Source of the DNA: Actinostola sp. cb2023
Lineage: Eukaryota > Cnidaria > Anthozoa > Actiniaria > Actinostolidae
Reading direction: 5' to 3'
Assembly: GCA_033675265.1 (NCBI GenBank)
Contig: JAUJYZ010001401.1
Coordinates: 428,461 to 492,460, forward strand
Length of the DNA: 64,000 nt
Positions 1 through 12,000 of this stretch are shown here, piece by piece. Both the position numbers and the translations under genes were made by a program. The first letter of the stretch is position 1, and each line of letters opens with the position of its first letter. Below the pieces are notes generated by a model that saw only the letters and a list, made by a program, of their open reading frames with translations, had not been told where the DNA came from and searched no databases.

Positions 1-3000
1 CAGTTGTTCAGCGTCGATGGTTGTGAGTGGATCGTTCATCCAACTGTCGTGCCATTTCTGCCAGTCGGATGCCGTCAGCCACATATTCTTGAAGGGCTCA
101 AATTCTTTGATGAGTTTGCCAAGTTTATCATACTGTGAAAGTGGACAAAGATAGATAGATAGATAAACTTTATCTATGTGTCAAATGTAATAGCTGAGGG
201 GAAAATCCCTCTACTAATAGGGGACACCAAAACATTATTACATATAGTACTTGAACATACTTGAGGGGAGAAGGGGAGGGGAAGAAAGAAGAAAGAAAGT
301 TCTTTGGGGGGGGAGGGGCTCCGAAATTCATTTGAAGTTTGCCTCAAATACGAAGTTAGCAGAACAGGAATTCAGCTGATCACTCTTCATGAAGAAGGCA
401 TGTATCAGTGTTGTTAGAGCAGGTTTCATGACTGTGAAAACTTATGTCACAGATGTCCTGTGATGTGACGTTTTAGATAGAGTCGTTTTCATATGGGTGG
501 GAGGTAGTTATAGTACGGTTTGTGCCGTGTGGTAGTGCTGTGTCCAAGCATTCTGATTGGTTGAAAAATATATATGTCCATGTATAAATACTAAGACCTT
601 GTGTCCAAGCATTCTGATTGGTTGAAAAATATATATGGCCATGTATAAATACTAAGACCTTGTGTCCAAGCATTCTGATTGGTTGAAAGAAATATTTATA
701 TGTCCAGGTATAAATACTAAGACCTACTAACCGAGGTCACAGGTAGATTGAACAGCCTCTCCCTGTTGTTGTACGTTTGAGCTAGTGTCTGACACTCCTT
801 CATCTGTTTGACTAATCGACGGGTATCATTAGCGATCTCATTTGCTTTACTGATGTCTGTATGGGCAGCAAAACCAGCTACAGCCATGTTCAACGAGTCC
901 AGACGGTCCTGGAAAGTATTCTGGTCAGCCATCAGGTTCTTCTGGAATCGCTCCTCGTCTGCATCCAGGGTTTCTTCTGTGATGTCCATCTGTTGTTGTA
1001 TCTTATATGGCCAGCTAATACATGTCCACCTGTGTTAAGAACAAAGCTTAAATGAACAGAAGGCCAAGTTTAAAAGGGGGACTCTGATGAAAATCGTTCG
1101 AAATTTGATTTAATAATAATAATAATAATTTATATTGCACACTTTTCATAAAATGATCAAGTGCGCATTACAATAACTATGACTAATTACAAAAATAAAA
1201 TAAAAAATTATATATATATATATACTGTACAAGTTAAAATACAAAATTAAAATTTAGAATGAAATATGTACACAAAATAAAAACTAATCATAAGCTTGTC
1301 TGAAAAGATAAGTCTTTAAACGACGTTTAAAAGTATCTACGCTGTCGATGGCACGAAGCTCAGTAGGTAACGAGTTCCACAGCTTTGGCACGCCAACAGC
1401 GAATGCCCTATCACCAAGAGTAGCCCTAGTTCTTATTGTAGGGAGAGAAAGCTGCAAACTACCAGAGGATCGTAAACTGTACCTTGACGATTTGATCTGA
1501 ATTAACTGGCTAATATAATCAGGTGCAAGACCATGAATTGCCTTAAATGTAATTAAAAGTACCTTAAAATTAATGCGAAACCTGACAGGAAGCCAATGCA
1601 AGTCACGCAGGAGTGGCGTCACATGGCAGTACCTATTTAGCTGAAACTTCACTGAAATAATCTCAAAGAGCCATACAATTTACTGGTTATTGTGTTTTCT
1701 CAAAATTCCTATGGGAAGTATTACATTTTTATGAATCTTTAGAGGTGTCAGTAAGGTCATCTACTCAACCCAAACAATCAACATGGCTTCGCTCCATACA
1801 TTTCTTTGTGTTTAGTTTCTTGAATTATTCTATTTCTATGAAGCTAAAAGATTGGGTGAAGGAGTTTTCTTACTTTATTTGTGCTTAGGATTGATTGTCT
1901 GACCAGTTTTGTTCAATGCAGAGCTGTTATCTGAACAAAACATTGAGTTATTTTGATCACAAAACTACAAAGAAATGCATGGAGCTGAATGTTGGGTTGA
2001 GTAGATGACGTCACTGACTCCTCTAAAGATTCATAAAAATATAGTACTTCCCTCTGGAAGATTGAAAAAAGATTTTAACTAGTGATTTTTAAACCCTTGA
2101 AGAATTATTCAATGAAGTTTCAGCTAAATTAAATTTCGAACGATTTTCGTCACAGTCCCCCTTTAAGGTTGTTAAAAATAGTTATTCTTCTATTACCACA
2201 AATCATCAACCTTGTTATCAACATGGGTGTGACATGTCCCCCTTTTTGTCTAAATGAGGCCACACCCAGTAGAAAACACACCCTGCAGAGAAATCTTCAG
2301 CTGATATGCTGTAGTTGAACTCTACAATAATTTTGCAATCAATAAAAATGTGAGGTTCAGAGCAATGGGTGTGACATTCCCCTTCCCCCATCGACACCCC
2401 CCTTGGTCGGGATGAAAGCCACACCCAGTAGTAAACATACTTTGCAGAGAAATCTTCAGCTGATATGCTGTAGTTGAACTCTTCTATGAGTTCGTAATCA
2501 ATCATGGCCTTGTCAATAAGTTCCTGGTTCTTTTTCAGGAGCTCAGGGATAGTCTTCATGTATTCCCTCTGCTCTGCCAGTTCTTCAATACTGTTTGGTT
2601 TATCGTAAAGACAACGTGCAATTAACTTGAACTCCTCACAGACCTACAAATGAAAACGTGTAGGGTGAGTGGGTTACCTGTGGTCAGGGTATTAGACCTA
2701 TATGGTGAGTGGGTTACCTGTGGTCATGGTATTAGACCTATAATAATAATAGATATTGGGAGCATCCCACAAGGTCTCGATGCTCTTACAAATATGAACT
2801 AACTAAATAAACCTAAAAAATCCTATTTACAATCAATACAGTCTAAAACAAGCAGCTAAGCGGACGACTATTAAAGAAAATGTTCTCTAAAAAGATGAGT
2901 CTTTACTAAAGCCTTAAGGTGACTCCAACATAATTGCGAGTGCATTTTGTAATTTTTTTTAACTCGCTCGTATCGCGTCAAAAACACTCGGATATTTCTG

Positions 3001-6000
3001 CATTTAACACATGTAATAACTCAAACATGTAGGCTTTTAATGGTATATTCAAAATTTTATTTTTCAGTCGCGTTTGCCGTTACGGGCCGATTTTCTAACA
3101 GTGGTTTTTCATAATATTGTCCTCCTGTTCGCTCAAAAATCGTACGATTTCTACGAAACGAAACTTCAGATTCTTGTTAAATAGATTGTCATAATTTTGT
3201 CAGCCGGGTTTTAAAAAAATCTCTCGACTGCAAGTTGCGCGGCCTAAAAACTAACCATAAAAATAATGCCGCGCAACTTGCAGTCGAGAGATTTTTTTTA
3301 AACCCGGCTGACAAAATTATGACAATCTATTTAACAAGAATCTGAAGTTTCGTAGAAATCGTACGATTTTTGAGCGAACAGGAGGACAATATTATGAAAA
3401 ACCACTGTTAGAAATCGGCCCGTAACGGCAAACGCGACTGAAAAATAAAATTTTGAATACACCCTTAAAAGCCTACATGTTTGAGTTATTACATGTGTTA
3501 AATGCAGAAATATCCGAGTGTTTTTGACGCGATACGAGCGAGTTTAAAAAATCACAGAATGCACTCGCAATTATGTTGGAGTCACCTTAAAGCTACTTAG
3601 GGTGAGTGGGTTACCTGTGGTCAGGATATTAGACCTATAGGGTGAGTGGGTTACCTGTGGTCAGGGTATTAGACCTATATGGTGAGTGGGTTACCTGTGG
3701 TCAGGGTATTAGACCTATAGGGTGAGTGGGTTACCTGTGGTCAGGGTATTAGACCTATATGGTGAGTGGGTTACCTGTGGTCAGGGTATTAGACCTATAG
3801 GGTGAGTGGGTTACCTGTGGTCAGGGTATTAGACTTATATGGTGAGTGGGTTACCTGTGGTCAGAGTGTTGGACCTATATGGTGAGTGGGTTACCTGTGG
3901 TCAGGGTGTTGGACCTATAGGGTGAGTGGGTTACCTGTGGTCAGGGTTTCTATGTAGAGTGGGTTACCTGTGGTCAGGGTATTAGACCTATATGGTGAGT
4001 GGGTTACCTGTGGTCAGGGTGTTTGACCTACATGTATAGGGTGAGTGAGTTACCTGTGGTCAGAGTGTCAGACCTATAGGGTGAGTGGGTTACCTGTGGT
4101 CAGGGTGTTTGACCTATAGGGTGAGTGAGTTACCTGTGGCCAGGGTGTTTGACCTACATGTATAGGGTGAGTGGGTTACCTGTGGTCAGGGTGTTGGACC
4201 TATAGGGTGAGTGGGTTACCTGTGGTCAGGGTGTTTGACCTATAGGGTGAGTGGGTTACCTGTGGTCAGGGTGTTGGACCTATAGGGTGAGTGGGTTACC
4301 TGTGGTCAGGGTGTTTGACCTATAGGGTGAGTGGGTTACCTGTGGTCAGGGTGTTGGACCTATAGGGTGAGTGGGTTACCTGTGGTCAGTGTGTTTGACC
4401 TATAGGGTGAGTGGGTTACCTGTGGTCAGGGTGTTGGACCTACATGTATAGGGTGAGTGGGTTACCTGTGGTCAGGGTGTTGGACCTACATGTATAGGGT
4501 GAGTGGGTTACCTGTGGTCAGGGTGTTGGACCTACGTGCATAGGGTGAGTGGGTTACCTGTGGTCAGGGTGTTGGACCTACATGTATAGGGTGAGTGGGT
4601 GACCTGTGGTCAGTGTGTTTGACCTATAGGGTGAGTGGGTTACCTGTGGTCAGGGTGTTGGACCTACATGTATAGGGTGAGTGGGTGACCTGTGGTCAGT
4701 GTGTTTGACCTATAGGGTGAGTGGGTTACCTGTGGTCAGGGTGTTGGACCTACATGTATAGGGTGAGTGGGTTACCTGTGGTCAGGGTGTTTGACCTATA
4801 GGGTGAGTGGGTTACCTGTGGTCAGGGTGTTGGACCTACATGTATAGGGTGAGTGGGTGACCTGTGGTCAGGGTGTTTGACCTATAGGGTGAGTGGGTTA
4901 CCTGTACTCACTCTCTGTGTCAAATACCCTGACCAGGTTACCTATGGTCAGTGGTGTTAGACACATAGCGTGAGTTGGTTACCTGTGGTCAGGGTTTCTA
5001 TGGAGAGTGGGTTACCTGTGGTCAGGGTGTTTGACCAAGAGGGATTAAGTCAAGGGGGAGTACCCTGTTTCCATGGAAAAAATCTTGCTACAAGAAGTAC
5101 CGTAGCTTATAAATCTTACCTCATCAGCTTGCTTCCTTAGCTTCTTGGCCAGGAGTTCAATAACAGCATTAGCTAAAGTCTTTCTTTTCTTAGCTAACTC
5201 CTTCCTGATGCCCTCTGTCATGACTGAGAATGAGCCAACCAATATACTTGATGGTAGTGTGTTTTCTAGAACCTCCTTGTCTTGTAAATGACGCTCTATT
5301 TCCTGTTTGACTTCAGCAGCTGTGTGCTCTTGGGAGTCATATTGTCTGAAGAAAAATGATTTCTGATTTAAAAACCTAAAAGTTGAATTTGTTTGGCTAG
5401 AGTTGTGGTGCTGATGATTGATGATGATGACAGTCAATGGAGTGCTGATGATTGATGATGATGACAGTCATTGAGTGATGATGATTGATGATGATGAGAG
5501 TCGAATTGAGTGATGATGATTGATGATAATGACAGTCATTGAGTAATGATGATTGATGATGAGAGTCATTGAGTGATGATGATTGATAATGACAGCCATT
5601 GAGTGGTGATGATTGATGATGACAGCCATTGAGTGATGATGATTGATGATGGCATTCATTGAGTGATGATGATTGATGATGATGACCGTCATTGAGTGAT
5701 GATGATTGATGATGATGACAGCCATTGAGTGATGATGATGATGATGGTGGTCATATTTATAGTGATACAAGTACTACTTACTCTAGATACTCATTGATGT
5801 CCAAATTATTGAGATCTAGATATTTTTCATACTGCTTGGCGTAAGCCCTCAATGGCTTCAACGATGACTTAATTGCTGTACGCACTGTCTCTCTTAGTCT
5901 CACAACTTCTGGTTCATTCTCTCCAACAGATTCAAGTAAAGGGGTACCACTCCAAAACAGCCCTTCCAGGACCATCTTTTCCAGTTGTGGAACATTCTAT

Positions 6001-6038
6001 AGGACAAATAAAGATCATTGTATACAGGGGCGGATCCA

Positions 6039-6071
<33 letters not shown>

Positions 6072-9000
6072 TGGGGGGCCGGTGTCCCCCCCTTTGAATT
6101 GGGCCCGATACATATTCGCCCACGTTTCCCCACCATTTGATGCCCAGAATGGATGGAAATTGCATTTTCGAGCTTCTAGATTTCAAAATTTTCTGAGGGG
6201 GCCTTAGTGGTGCACCCCCCTTTCAAAATCTCTAGATCCGTCCCTGGTATACTACTATGAACCAAACACAGCACAAACTCAAAGTTAAAGTCAAAGTTCA
6301 CAGTACAGTTACCCTGGCTTCCAGAGTCTAATTTGTTATCGCTCTGGTGTTTTGTTTGACGCCTTCGGCGCTACACAAGAAGCGCAAAACCTCTGGCGGC
6401 TAGGGTACAGTACAGTCAACTCTCACTAATAAAAGTGGACACCCTCAGGTCTGAATTAAGTGTCAGTAATAACAAGTGTCTGCATTATCGATTGTTATTT
6501 TCACTGACATCTCTGTGACTTTAGCCAGCTGAGGATCTAACACTTGTCCATAATAGTGAGGTGTCCATAATAGTGAGGTGTGCATAATTAGTGAGGTGTC
6601 CACAATAGTAAGGTGTGCATAATAGTGAGATGTCCATAATTATAGCGAGGTGTCAGCAATAGTGAGGTGTCAGCAATAGTGAGGTGTCCACAATAGTGTA
6701 GTGTCCACAATAGTGAGATGTCTTTAATAGTGAGGTGTGCATAATAGCAATGTGTGCATAATAGCAAGGTGTGCATAATAGTGAGATGTCCATAATAGCG
6801 AGGTGTCAGCATTTATAGTGAGGTGTGCACAATAGCCAGGTGTGCACAATAGCCAGGTGTGCACAATAGCCAGGTGTGCATAATAGTGAGGTGTCCATAA
6901 TAGTGAGGTGTCCATAATAGTGAGGTGTCTACAACAGCGAGGTGTCTTTAATAGCCAGGTGTGCACAATAGCCAGGTGTGCACAATAGCCAGGTGTGCAC
7001 AATAGCCAGGTGTGCACAATAGCCAGGTGTGCACAATAGCCAGGTGTGCACAATAGCCAGGTGTGCATAATAGTGAGGTGTCCATAATAGTGAGGTGTCC
7101 ATAATAGTGAGGTGTGTACAACAACAGTGAGGTGTCTTTAATAGCCAGGTGTGCACAATAGCCAGGTGTGCACAATAGCCAGGTGTGCACAATAGCCAGG
7201 TGTGCACAATAGCCAGGTGTGCACAATAGCCAGGTGTGCACAATAGCCAGGTGTGCACAATAGCCAGGTGTGCACAATAGCCAGGTGTGCACAATAGCCA
7301 GGTGTGCACAATAGCCAGGTGTGCACAATAGCCAGGTGTGCACAATAGCCAGGTGTGCACAATAGCCAGGTGTGCACAATAGCCAGGTGTGCACAATAGC
7401 CAGGTGTGCACAATAGCCAGGTGTGCACAATAGCCAGGTGTGCACAATAGCCAGGTGTGCACAATAGTGAGGTGTGCACAATAGTGAGGTGTGCACAATA
7501 GCCAGGTGTGCACAATAGTGAGGTGTGCACAATAACCAGGTGTGCACAATAGTGAGGTGTGCACAATAGCCAGGTGTGCACAATAGTGAGGTGTGCACAA
7601 TAGTGAGGTGTGCACAATAGCCAGGTGTGCACAATAGTGAGGTGTGCACAATAGCCAGGTGTGCACAATAGTGAGGTGTGCACAATAGCCAGGTGTGCAC
7701 AATAGCCAGGTGTGCACAATAGCCAGGTGTGCACAATAGCCAGGTGTGCACAATAGCCAGCACAATAGCCAGGTGTGCACAATAGCCAGGTGTGCACAAT
7801 AGCCAGCCAGGTGTGCACAATAGCCAGGTGTGCACAATAGCCAGGTGTGCACAATAGCCAGGTGTGCACAATAGCCAGGTGTGCACAATAGCCAGGTGTG
7901 CACAATAGCCAGGTGTGCACAATAGCCAGGTGTGCACAATAGCCAGGTGTGCACAATAGCCAGGTGTGCACATAATAGCCAGGTGTGTGCACAATAGCCA
8001 GGTGTGCACAATAGTGCACAATAGAGGTGTGCACAATAGTGAGAGGTGTGCACAATAGTGAGGTGTGCACAATAGTGAGGTGTGCACAATAGTGAGGTGT
8101 GCACAATAGTGAGGTGTGCACAATAGTGAGGTGTGCACAATAGCCAGGTGTGCACAATAGTGAGGTGTGCACAATAGTGAGGTGTGCACAATAGTGAGGT
8201 GTGCACAATATAGTGAGGTGTGCACAATAGCCAGGTGTGCACAATAGCCAGGTGTGCACAATAGCCAGGTGTGCACAATAGCCAGGTGTGCACAATAGCC
8301 AGGTGTGCACAATAGCCAGGTGTGCACAATAGCCAGGTGTGCACAATAGCCAGCAGGTGTGCACAATAGCCAGGTGTGCACAATAGCCAGGTGTGCACAA
8401 TAGCCAGGTGTGCACAATAGTGAGGTGTGCACAATAGTGAGGTGTGCACAATAGCCAGGTGTGTGCACAATAGTGAGGTGTGCACAATAACCAGGTGTGC
8501 ACAATAGGTGTGCACAATAGCCAGGTGTGCACAATAGCCAGGTGTGCACAATAGCCAGGTGTGCACAATAGTGAGGTGTGCACAATAGTGAGGTGTGCAC
8601 AATAGCCAAGTGTGCACAATAGTGAGGTGTGCACAATAGCCAGGTGTGCACAATAGCCAGGTGTGCACAATAGCCAGGTGTGCACAATAGCCAGGTGTGC
8701 ACAATAGCCAGGTGTGCACAATAGCCAGGTGTGCACAATAGCCAGGTGTGCACAATAGCCAGGTGTGCACAATAGCCAGGTGTGCACAATAGCCAGGTGT
8801 GCACAATAGCCAGGTGTGCACAATAGTGAGGTGTGCACAATAGTAGCCAGGTGTGCACAATAGCCAGTGTGTGCACAATAGTGAGGTGTGCACAATAACC
8901 AGGTGTGCACAATAGTGAGGTGTGCACAATAGCCAGGTGTGCACAATAGTGAGGTGTGCACAATAGTGAGGTGTGCACAATAGCCAGGTGTGCACAATAG

Positions 9001-12000
9001 TGAGGTGTGCACAATAGCCAGGTGTGTGCACAATAGTGAGGTGTGCACAATAGCCAGGTGTGCACAATAGCCAGGTGTGCACAATAGCCAGGTGTGCACA
9101 ATAGCCAGGTGTGCACAATAGCCAGGTGTGCACAATAGCCAGGTGTGCACAATAGCCAGGTGTGCACAATAGTGTGCACAATAGCCAGGTGTGCACAATA
9201 GCCAGGTGTGCACAATACAATAGCCAGGTGTGCACAATAGCCAGGTGTGCACAATAGCCAGGTGTGCACAATAGCCAGGTGTGCACAATAGCCAGGTGTG
9301 CACAATAGCCAGGTGTGCACAATACAATAGCCAGGTGTGCACAATAGCCAGGTGTGCACAATAGCCAGGTGTGCACAATAGCCAGGTGTGCACAATAGGT
9401 GTGCACAATAGCCAGGTGTGCACAATAGCGAGGTGTGCACAATAGTGAGGTGTGCACAATAGCGAGGTGTGTGCACAATAGTGAGGTGTGCACAATAGCC
9501 AGGTGTGCACAATAGTGAGGTGTGCACACAATAGCCAGGTGTGCACAATAGCCAGGTGTGCACAATAGCCAGGTGTGTGTGCACAATAGTGAGGTGTGCA
9601 CAATAGGTGTGTGAGGTGTGCACAATAGTGAGGTGTGCACAATAGCCAGGTGTGCACAATAGCCAGGTGTGCACAATAGCCAGGTGTGCACAATAGCCAG
9701 GTGTGCACAATAGCCAGGTGTGCACAATAGCCAGGTGTGCACAATAGCCAGGTGTGTGTGTGCACAATAGCCAGGTGTGCACAATAGCCAGGTGTGCACA
9801 ATAGCCAGGTGTGCACAATAGCCAGGTGTGCAGGTGTGCACAATAGTGAGGTGTGCACAATAGTGAGGTGTGCACAATAGCCAGGTGAGGTGTGCACAAT
9901 AACCAGGTGTGCACAATAGTGAGGTGTGCACAATATAGCCAGGTGTGCACAATAGTGAGGTGTGCACAATAGCCAGGTGTGCACAATAGTGAGGTGTGTG
10001 CACAATAGCAATACAAGTGTGTGTGCACAATAGTGAGGTGTGCACAATAGCCAGGTGTGCACAATAGTGAGGTGTGCACAATAGCCAGGTGTGCACAATA
10101 GCCAGGTGTGCACAATAGCCAGGTGTGCACAATAGCCAGGTGTGCACAATAGCCAGGTGTGCACAATAGAGGTGTGCACAATAGCCAGGTGTGCACAATA
10201 GCCAGGTGTGCACAATAGCCAGGTGTGCACAATAGCCAGGTGTGCACAATAGCCAGGTGTGCACAATAGCCAGGTGTGCACAATAGCCAGGTGTGCACAA
10301 TAGCCAGGTGTGCACAATAGCCAGGTGTGTAGCCAGGTGTGCACAATAGCCAGGTGTGCACAATAGCCAGGTGTGCACAATAGCCAGGTGTGCACAATAG
10401 CCAGGTGTGCACAATAGCCAGGTGTGCACAATAGCCAGGTGTGCACAATAGCCAGGTGTGCACAATAGCCAGGTGTGCACAATAGCCAGGTGTGCACAAT
10501 AGCCAGGTGTGCACAATAGTGAGGTGTGCACAATAGTGAGGTGTGCACAATAGCACAATAGGTGTGCACAATAGCCAGGTGTGCACAATAGCCAGGTGTG
10601 CACAATAGCCAGGTGTGCACAATAGTGAGGTGTGCACAATAGTGAGGTGTGCACAATAGGTGTGCACAATAGTGAGGTGTGCACAATAGTGAGGTGTGCA
10701 CAATAGTGAGGTGTGCACAATAGTGAGGTGTGCACAATAGCCAGGTGTGCACAATAGCCAGGTGTGCACAATAGCCAGGTGTGCACAATAGCCAGGTGTG
10801 CACAATAGCCAGGTGTGCACAATAGCCAGGTGTGCACAATAGCCAGGTGTGCACAATAGCCAGGTGTGCACAATAGTGAGGTGTGCACAATAGTGAGGTG
10901 TGCACAATAGTGAGGTGTGCACAATAGTGAGGTGTGCACAATAGTGAGGTGTGCACAATAGCGAGGTGTGCACAATAGTGAGGTGTGCACAATAGGTGTG
11001 CACAATAGCCAGGTGTGCACAATAGCCAGGTGTGCACAATAGCCAGGTGTGCACAATAGCCAGGTGTGCACACACAATAGCCAGGTGTGCACAATAGCCA
11101 GGTGTCCACAATAGCCAGGTGTGCACAATAGCCAGGTGTGCACAATAGTGAGGTGTGCACAATAGCCAGGTGTGCACAATAGTGAGGTGTGCACAATAGT
11201 GAGGTGTGCACAATAGTGAGGTGTGCACAATAGTGAGGTGTGCACAATAGTGAGGTGTGCACAATAGTGAGGTGTGCACAATAGCGAGTGTGTGCGCAAT
11301 AGTGAGGTGTGCACAATAGCGAGGTGTGCACAATAGCGAGGTGTGCACAATAGCCAGGTGTGCACAATAGCCAGGTGTGCACAATAGTGAGGTGTGTGCA
11401 ATAGTGAGGTGTGCACAATAGTGAGGTGTGTGCAATAGTGAGGTGTGCGTAATAGTGAGGTGTGTGCAATAGTGAGGTGTGCACAATAGTGAGGTGTGCG
11501 TAATAGCGAGGTGTGCACAATAGCCAGGTGTCCACAATAGCCAGGTTTGCATAATAGCCAGGTGTGCATAATAGGGAGGTCTGCACAAGAGAGGTGTGCA
11601 CAATAGTGAGGTGTGCTTAAGGTGAGAATTGACTATATATACATGTATCATTAACAAAATCCAGCCTACCTTTGTACACAAAATGCCTTTGTCAAATAAG
11701 TTGATGACCACACGTTCAAAGCTGTCTAACTCTGTGCTATATGTCACCTGACCTTTGTCCATTATTAGGTCCAATAAAAACAAGGCATTTTTCTTGGGTC
11801 TAAAGAGATATACGGTAAAAAAGCATTTGGAAGAATTATTTTATTAGTAGGGTATTAGAGACAAATACTTTGTCTGTCTTTCCAGAAACAAAATAAGGGG
11901 TGTCGAATGGTCCCTGCAAAACGTCAGTCTCACAAAATTTTAGTCAAATTTCTCGTTTTTTCGCAAAAAGCCGTCTTTTTAGAGTCTCAAATTTTGAAAA

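Larger units (their letters stand above)
2661..5038. repeat. 40-bp minisatellite in DNAH1 intron 12, interrupted by a LINE tail and a foldback element
   Basis: The unit is 40 bp and begins GGTGAGTGGGTTACCTGTGG; a 46-bp variant adds an ACATGT step before TATAG. Two units lie at about 2661-2740. The array then resumes at about 3599 and continues to about 5038, roughly 35 units. The gap is filled by a LINE 3' fragment and a 669-bp palindrome, so the array is older than both insertions. The last units near 4910-5038 are degenerate. Confidence 0.9.

Noticed and set aside
5468..5770. His/Asn/Ile-rich open frame
   Set aside because: Translation of the GATGAT minisatellite in DNAH1 intron 11.
6929..11783. 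Very long minus-strand open frames (up to about 1600 codons) of His/Thr/Leu/Cys-rich repeats
   Set aside because: They are translations of a 17-bp minisatellite in all three frames and lie in DNAH1 intron 10.
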